From contig NW_022145613.1 in assembly GCF_000002235.5 (NCBI RefSeq), forward strand, positions 7,371,929-7,435,928: a stretch of DNA of 64,000 nucleotides, in the 5' to 3' direction. The DNA is from Strongylocentrotus purpuratus. Its lineage: Eukaryota > Echinodermata > Echinoidea > Camarodonta > Strongylocentrotidae. A program made the position numbers and the translations under genes. The notes below the pieces were generated by a model that was not told the DNA's origin, ran no database searches, and saw only the letters and a program-made list of their open reading frames with translations. This document shows positions 54,701 through 63,700 of this stretch, in pieces (positions within the stretch are counted from its first letter, which is position 1; each line of letters begins with the position of its first letter).

Positions 54701-57700
54701 TCTCTTACTTCAATTTGATAACAAAACTCGTTCAAATATTTTGACCTGCACTTAAAAACCTATATTTTCATTTGTTTCCTCTCGCATGTCTATTTCTTTC
54801 ATTTAGTATGTATCCATGCAAGACATAAAAGGGGATCTTCTTTTTATTAGCCACAACGTGTCATAATTCTTTCCAGAATTGTAGTGATTTTTTAAACAAT
54901 GTTTAGGGTCTAGCCAAACTGTAAGTATTCTGTTGAGGCTTATCGTGTCTTTGACACAACTAACTTTTGCATGAGGCATTGTATCCAGTACAAAAAAGAA
55001 AAACTGACACGCATTTAATCAATATTTAATATGTCACGAATCTCAACTTGCTTCTTTATACCTTCTTAAGAAGCAAGATGATAACTAAGCCCCTTCACCC
55101 CCCGCACGAAGAATTAGAGGAATAAGAATAAAATGTCTCGTGAGTATAAATCACGAAAGTTGCATCGCACGGATGTCGTGATGAATCTGGCTATTCGCAA
55201 GGGTAAACATTAAAAGTATGTTTCTTGTTGTATCAAGGCCTCTCCCGAACATTTGGATTTCATAATTAGCAAGCAGGAAATCCTCTTTAACGACATAAAC
55301 GCGACCAAATGTTCTGCTCCTGCTTATGTTGCTTCGGCAGCTGCTAAACCTCAAGATTACAACCTTAAATATGTTACTCAACAGACTACCATGCCTATCA
55401 TTGCAACCACCCTACGTATTTTTGGCAGCGTGCCAAGATGTAAAACCGCGTATTTCCTTTATTCTTTAAGCCCATCAATTTAATTAAATTTCTTTTTGAA
55501 ATATCTTCGAAAGTCGAAGGCCTTTTGACTAAATTTAGCCCGATTGATGACGTCAAATTTTGACCTGTCGGTGGAAACTTTTTGAGACCATCACTGTCAA
55601 GACTGTCGACGGCCGTATCACTGATAAAACAGTCTTGTTTTGAGCTGGTAGAATTACAGGATCCTGATTAGCCCCAGGTGGTCCTTTTATCACTTGCCCC
55701 GATGCCGCAACTGCCCCGTTGAGAGAGACAGCGCTGTTCCGATTCATTTATAGCAGCAAGTTTGTATTTTTTTCTTCCTTATCGCCGGACAGCATCTTTG
55801 CGGCTACCATAATGGAGAAAGTCACTCGCTAAAAAAAACACTGTCTGTGTTCACCTGATTTTGTTTTTGTTTTTGTTCTTTTTATCACTTTCCGTGATAT
55901 AATTCATGCTGACCTTGTTTCTATCAAGAAAAGGTCTGGATTCCCAGGGTTTTAATTGCTGCATTTCTATTTATATTGCTCTTAAGATGACTTAAGAATG
56001 ACTTAAGATTAACCAGCAAAATCCAGAAAAATTAAAATATTCGAAGTACTCTCGAGTTTAGGCTTTGATTATGACCAGACAAATGAGAATAAATTGTGGT
56101 ATATAGGCGGTGACATTAAGGGTCATTGAGGTTTAGCTCATCTTGGAATATTGTATTATTTATAAAACCCACACCATCCATTATTAGTTTCCTCTTTATA
56201 TCTAGTGTTCATGCAATTTGTACAACTTTAAGAAGTTGTAGCACAAGAGAAGCAAGTTGTTTCATTTGTATCACCCATGAGGCAATAGCCCCAGTGCAGC
56301 TTTCAAATTCGATGTAGAATCATTTATTTCTCAGGTGAGAACTTTTTTTGTACATCATAATGTAATGATAACAATCAACATCTTTTCTCCTCAAAATCAT
56401 TGTGGTTGTTTTTTGCTTTCTAAAACCAAAACAAAAATAAAGATTAAAATTAATCTCGGAAAGTCCAGTGAGAGGAAAGAGGCGTCGAGCGTAAAGATAT
56501 TAATCTGCAAATCTTTGTGAGATCAGTCGTAACATCCGAAAATTATACATTCATCACAACCGTTTTTTTTTTCTTTTCTTCATGGCACTCTTTCTCCATT
56601 ATTTACAAGACCGTCGACTGCCCGCCAAAAGGACGTTACTGTCATTGACAATACATACAATGTAGTGTTACGACTTTCTTTCGGGCAGCCGACGAAATAT
56701 ATCCCACAGTTCCGATTTGAAACCAAATAAAATGTAGATTTAGATCAATAAATAGGTTTTAAAAGTCTGTTCTGGTACCCTCAATAGACAAGTGACGTGG
56801 CGACCTCAATATATTGTCTAAACATTCGAAAGTTTGATGTAAGCATACGAAGAAATACAAAGTTTTGGGCTTTTCCTAGTTTCGGATCTAGGTTAGATAT
56901 AAAGATTTGAACTAAATTTAGATCCCGTTAACTTCAGAATGAACTATATAGGTCATCTTTCTATATCAGGTCAGGAGGACTGTGATTGAACTTTCATTCA
57001 CGTATATTGGCGCAAAAAGTGTTATATTTCATTCATTCGGCGCATGGGAATCGGTAAAATGGCTTAGAACGAAATGAAATGAAATGGCCGTTAAACCAAT
57101 CATGTTACTGACTGAAACATTTACAATTCTTTTGTTCTTTCAATGATTTTATCCGATTTTATTTTTACCGTAAGAACTACAGGTTTCAAAGACAAGATAT
57201 TTTTCTTTTAAATCATGTATAGCTGAAATAACCATTTACCATACACCTGGCAGAAAGCAGTATTGGACCGACTTTCCCAATGTCATTTTGATGAAAGAAA
57301 TGTTGAAACATTTTTTGTTCATAGAAAATCAACTAATAATTATTATGATTATTTCACACAGTACCGCAGAAGCTGAATGTTAACTGTTCAGTGAGGCAAT
57401 GCGATATCTATGACTTATTTTGACATTAATCCCTCAGACATTCTGGAGTTATGATTAAAACCGGGGAAAATCCTGCCCCCCCCCAAAAAAAAAAGTAATA
57501 ATAACGAGATTTATGAGGTCAAATATACCACTACGGTTATCAATCTACCTACTTAAAAAGAGCAATTCTTTTAATTTTGAAAGACATTCCTCTCGTCGCT
57601 GCAGTCTCTTAGATTATTCTTCATAATTCACCTGTTATCAGTCTTGTCTTGCCGGGCTCTTCGCACGAGACGAGTCTCGTTTACCCCCTCCCCCAACTTT

Positions 57701-60700
57701 CTAACTCCAATACTTGGTCGAAACAAAAGAAAGGAAGCGAAGTTGACCGTTGGGAACAGGAGTGACCTAAGGAAGGAAAGTGTGTCATCAAAAATTACTT
57801 ATATAATATACGAGATTCTATGACGTCAAAAGATGATAAATATGGTAGTCCATAACGCTGGCCAGAATGACCTGTGATTGTGGTCAATATTTTTTGCGGT
57901 TTTAGGCCAAGGTAAGCCTTCAGAGGGATTCAGCTTCTTTCTTTGTAGAGAAGAAATAACGAGATAATATTGTGGGATTTGTTATTTTTGGAACGTGAAG
58001 ACTGACGTGAATCTATTGCCGGTGTGAAAATGATTATTGTTTTAACCTTTCGAATTATAACTGGTCATTTATCATTTGTTATATTTTGACGTCATCTTGC
58101 ATTGTGATGTCATAATGGTGGATCCCCGTGGTATTCAGTGGGTGGCATGGAGGAACTGACTAAAACCGTCGAAGTTCTACTTTAATCTGATCGCCTAATT
58201 GTTCCTCTTGACGATCAGTGTAGTATGTCATCGTCATGTTCCTTTCTCCGTCAACCTTTCTTTCCCCGTGACATTTTATTTATTTATTTATTCATTTCTT
58301 TCCTTCTTTCCTTCTTTCCTTCTTTCTTTGTTCCTTCTTTCTTTCTTTCTATCGTTTCTTTCTTCATCCCTTTCTTTGTTTCTTCCTTCTTTCTTAACCC
58401 TCTTCTCTTTTTTACGCTTCGATTTGGGAGGGTAAAGGGGTGCTCTTATCTGTGCTACTGCTGACGATCATTACCTGATATTTTGAGATTAACTATGATG
58501 GGATGATAGTTTTGGTTTCTGATTGTGAGCAACAAGTGGTAGCAGACTGACTGTGATGTAACATCGGCAACTTATAGCAGAGCGCTTGTTTTCGCTGATC
58601 GAACATGACTAGTGGTTGATCAGTCAGTCTTACTCATCACCAAAATACTAAGACAGTGGGTTTGTGGGTGGGTGAAGGTTGTTGCAAAATGTACTTCTGA
58701 TAGAGGATGACACAACCTTGACGTCAGATTCATGGACTTATACATTCTAGATATTAAATAGCTTCCCGCCAGAAAGCCGCGCAGGTTATCTTTTCATAAT
58801 GCGTGTGCTAATTAACTACTCTTTAGTAAAATTGAGTCCCAAGTTCCACGATTTCCTTTTGGGAAGATTCTTATAATTGGTACTTTCCAGGAGCAAAGTC
58901 AGTTTACCACTTCCTATGTACTCGGGTAGTAGCATATTTTCTTTTGATGAGGATTCGGTAGCATAGTTTTCTTGCTGAATAATCAACATCGGCAAACGGA
59001 GAGTGGACTTAGTGGAGAAGATGATGACCCACACTGCTGATATTAAACCCAAACTTTCGGTATGACCATAGTTTAAAATCATACACATTCTTCACGAAAC
59101 TTAAAGGCTTAATCGCAGCTATATCTTGAATTTTTCACTTCATTACTTGATGTTAACAATGTCTCTGTCATGTGAAACTTTAATCTCTTGACTTAACGAT
59201 ACTATGACCTTTCAGTATGTTAACAATGTGCTCTTCTTTACTCTCCCATTCAGATGATTCTTGGTGAGCTACGGGTTCGAACCGATGTCCGCCAGAAGCA
59301 GATCCAGCAGGAGAACCGCCCACCCCCATCGGTTGGGCAGCAACCCACCAGCCCCAACAGCAATGGCCAACGGGGATTACACCCCAACCAGGCCCAGCAC
59401 CAGAGGAGGGCTGGGCCACCACCTGTATCGCAGAAACCCTTGGGGTACGGCGCGATCGGGGCGCTGAATGGGGCTCGAACCGATAGGTCACAGATACCGA
59501 CCAGCAAACCACAGGTGGATGAGGTAAGTCAAAATACAACTTCTTCATCTTATGATGCTCATTTTGATACAGAGAGTGTGCAATATTTAAAAACGATTAT
59601 TCAACAATTGGAAACACAATAGCATGATATCCAATAATTTTCTTGTAAATATCAAAATCATAATCCATCCACAAAATTTGTGTTTTCCCTGAAGTAATGA
59701 TATCATTTTAATATTGATGTACCATCTAGTAGCGTTACATTTTCATCTAAAATGAAATTTATAGATTCCATTAAAATATTGTTCATTGTTGGTTTAATTG
59801 ATTCGTGCATTTCCGATGCTTTAATATCATACATGTATATGAAATCAGATCAAGTACTTTTGCTTTTCCTTTGTTATTTGTCATTGTTCTGGCAGTTTCT
59901 TGTTTGCTATGATTGCATGTATTTCATTTCAGTTTGTATATATTGCTGTGACGCACTTAGATGTCTGTTTGAGAGATATGCTTCTGAACCCACATTGCTT
60001 ATTCCTATCATTTAAATCGTTTTGTAAAGCTGAACCTGTCACAGCAAAACGTAGAATGGATGCAGAGTTGTAACTCGATAACTTCATTACTCCTCTCATT
60101 CCATACCGCATCTTATCACCACTTTGTCTGACTAACATTAAACCAACTATAGTTTCATCATAATGACTAACCATGCTACTCTTGACGACGTACTCTGAAC
60201 CGTTACAGAAAATAAACAAGTAAGACATACATGTACGAAAGTATTTCATTACCGCGTGTGCCAGCATATTATAACCATAGCTATTTGAGACACATAGTTA
60301 GGACACAGGACGTTGCTTCTGATTGGTCAGGCATTCCAGGAACCTACAGAATACATGTAGTTCCCTCTCATAGAGATTGTACTTGGGAGGGAACTATTTG
60401 GAGCTCCAAGATCTAACGGACCAATCTCGCGTACGCGTCGATGCGCGTGTCACAACTATCTCTCTTAGCACCCGAGAACACAAGCGGGGCTATGAAGATC
60501 AAAAGTTTTAACATCATCCTCATTTAGCCTCACATGCAGCATATACCATATTGTGTGGTGAAATAATTCATATAACATCTCTAGTTCCACACAACTGCCA
60601 GGAAACATTGACAATAAGAAACGCGGCTGTTGGAATAGTATAATATCCTAATCATCCTACTAATTATTAACTCCCAAACTAGCTCCTAGATGGCAGTTGG

Positions 60701-63700
60701 TGGCGATGGAAATACAAAAAGTTGGCAAGCCTGATAAAACTACCAAGCCCCCTAATTCAATGATCTTCGTTTAACCACACCCAACATTATTATGACTAAT
60801 GAAATGTTTGAATAATTTATATAACTTGTTTGCATAATTCCACTCAAGAGCTAGAAATGTTCGCTACAATAATAAACGGGGCTGTTGGAGCATGAACAGA
60901 AGAAGTTGTCCCAACTCTGAAACACCCTCGTGAATTCGCAAACTACTGATCATCTAGATAATAATTAGCTGCTATTGCACTGCGGATAGTTCCAAAGCTA
61001 ATGAGCATATATATTGCCATACTAGATAGTTGCCTTACAAAAGCTTTAACACACGAAAGGAAAGAAGAACGAAAGAAGAAAAGAAAAAACCTGCAGCGGT
61101 GGAAATATAGTAACAATGACGATTTACCGATAAAATATTTGAGTACTATAACATCCAGACAGGAGCAGGGAGACATGTTGGTGAGAGGCATGTTCATTGG
61201 CCGAGAAGGAAAGAAGAACCCAGTCTTATACCCAGGGCAATTCAAGGAAAATACATAAATGGAGAGGTGAAAAATTACTTGATTCTATCTTTAAAGCCCC
61301 TCTGCACTAGTTTGGCCAGGAGAGATTAGACCTCCCTGCATGGTCACTGACAGTGACAGGTGGTTATCTCATCAAATCAGCTCTCAATTAACATAAAAAA
61401 AGGAGACCATGGCGGACCAATGGTCACCGATTAAGCATTGTTGGCTATATAGAGGGCGTAAGTAGCTATAAGTAGTGCAGTGGGGCTTTAAAATGTCCGA
61501 TGTAGGTTAGTGCACCAGTTTTTGAGCACCATATTTGATTTCAGTTATAAAAATAATCGAACACAAATTAAAACAAAACAAACCGTCAAATGCCACTTTA
61601 TAGAATTTTAGAGGATATATTGGAATTTAATGATGGTGTGGGCAAGCAGTTTGTTGTTGTTCATTCAAATCATTTTTAGCTATAGTTTAGTTGTTTAGTT
61701 TAGTTTAGCTTAGTTGTATTTTGGTCTAAATCCTAAAGGGTTATTTTAATATGGGTTGTATTGTCAACGACTAACCTTTAACCTTTTCTTGTGATGTCAA
61801 AAAATGGTATGGTTCGTGTTATTGTTGTGACCGTGATGTCCTGATCAGATAGCGATTCATCCTACCATTTTATTCCAATTTAATCTATAGCACATAATTC
61901 TCTCTCAAATTAATGTGTTTCACCATCAGTTCATAAACCTTTCCACATACATTACGTACCCTTCCCTACTATATAATTTTCGTGTGTGAATTCATCCAAA
62001 AATAACATCTGCATGGAATGCCATCTAAAACTCAAACATGCATGTTATCATATTCATCTAATATTTTGGGTCTGGTTAGGGTAATATGTTACATTTTGAT
62101 AAATTGTACTGTAAACATGTATGTTGTATTCGAGATATACGTTTCGGTGCTTACAAAATAATGTCATCTCTCTGTGATACAAAAATGGTACTTTAGGGGG
62201 TCAATGATATTTTCAATGTTTTACTATTCGAGAAAACACGCCTGGATAGACTAATGTCAATATTTGATTATTCATGTTTACTCCAATGGTCCAATAAAGA
62301 AATTGTATATGAATTATTGATCTTTAGAACAAGTGCAATTTTCCATCTGTGATTGGATAAGTAGGCCTAGTCAATGGGCCCATTTTAATAAAACCTTATA
62401 CAAAAGAAATATTGGACAAAACAATTACATGCCCTTCTCTTATTACCTTCAGAGGTATAACCAAATACTATTTTACGTGACAACTAATAAATTAGTATAA
62501 TTGGTCGTATATTTCATAATCAGAATGTTCGATTATGAATAAAGCATTTTGTGTGTACAGGACTTTAGATTGATATCAGATTCTTTACTTAATGTCATCC
62601 AAATTAATTGCCATCCCCTTGTAGAGGAAAGGATGACAAAATTCATTTATCCTGAGTGAAGTTTGGTTGAGAAATCGTACAGTCACGTGATAACCGTGTT
62701 TTAATCTCTTTGTTTCGATCAGGAAATCATCAACGAGTTGACATACAGCATGCAGGACATCGGAACCGAGGCGTGGTGCAAAGTCTACTTCATGGAGAAA
62801 CGATGTCGCCTGTCCGACTACCAAATCAAGTCACCCGCCATGATCGTTGATGGATACGCCTTCCAACACCCCGGCAGGTACAAGCCCCCTCCCCCGTCAA
62901 TTTGTTCCCACCATTTTCCAACCTTATTATGTATTTTTAATAGTATTACCACAGTTAAATTTGACTATTCTCTTAAAAGTTTAACAATCATAAACGGGAA
63001 CTTTGAGCAAGAAGTCAGTATTAAAAATATATTAGCAAAATAATTTGCAAGAAACGCCATAGTCTAGATATATTAATAGATAGAACGCATATAGAGATTG
63101 TAATAATTCCAATCGCAAAATTTAGTATAAGTATTTAATTTACCTACAAAAAGTTTATTCCATGAAGAGAAACTAAAGTTGATTATGTTTCTACTACTAA
63201 AGAATATTATTCCTTTTCTCTATTTAGACTTGGATTCGGTGCGCTGGCAAACCCACTACGGGATCCAGAAACCAAGAAGGTACGCGAACACATCGGGAAG
63301 GGCGTTCAGTTAGAGATAGATAGCGAAGGAAACGTCTGGGCCACGAGACTAGGCAAAAATGAGGTCTTCGTCAAGGGGTGCTTTGAACCCGAGAACCACT
63401 GCATCTCGGCAGAAGTAGTTGCAAGCATGGGACGTCTGCCACGCAACCAAGCTATGAAAGTAAGAATATTTTCGGATTCCGATATGCTTATTCTGATAGA
63501 CAATCTTAACTTCTCTCCCTTATATTGTGAAGGCAATACTTATATTTCTTGGAGTATACAGGATTATCTTTTGATCCATTTTAATTTTTTTAAATAATTT
63601 TAAAGATCCGAATGAACTATACATTTCAAATTCTTCCATTGTTTACTCAAATTATAGTCTTTTTATTTGTGGAAATATTTTCTTGTTCATCAATTAACCA

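Larger units (their letters stand above)
47842..59253. other. Remainder of myosin intron 16
   Basis: Apart from the candidate exon at 49248-49352, nothing coding was recognised. A GA-rich tract occupies about 51665-52035 and a (CTTT)n tract about 58280-58395. A weak tRNA-like segment may lie on the minus strand at about 53950-54000. No second gene was found, although the exon-free span is long enough to hide one with short exons. Confidence 0.5.
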
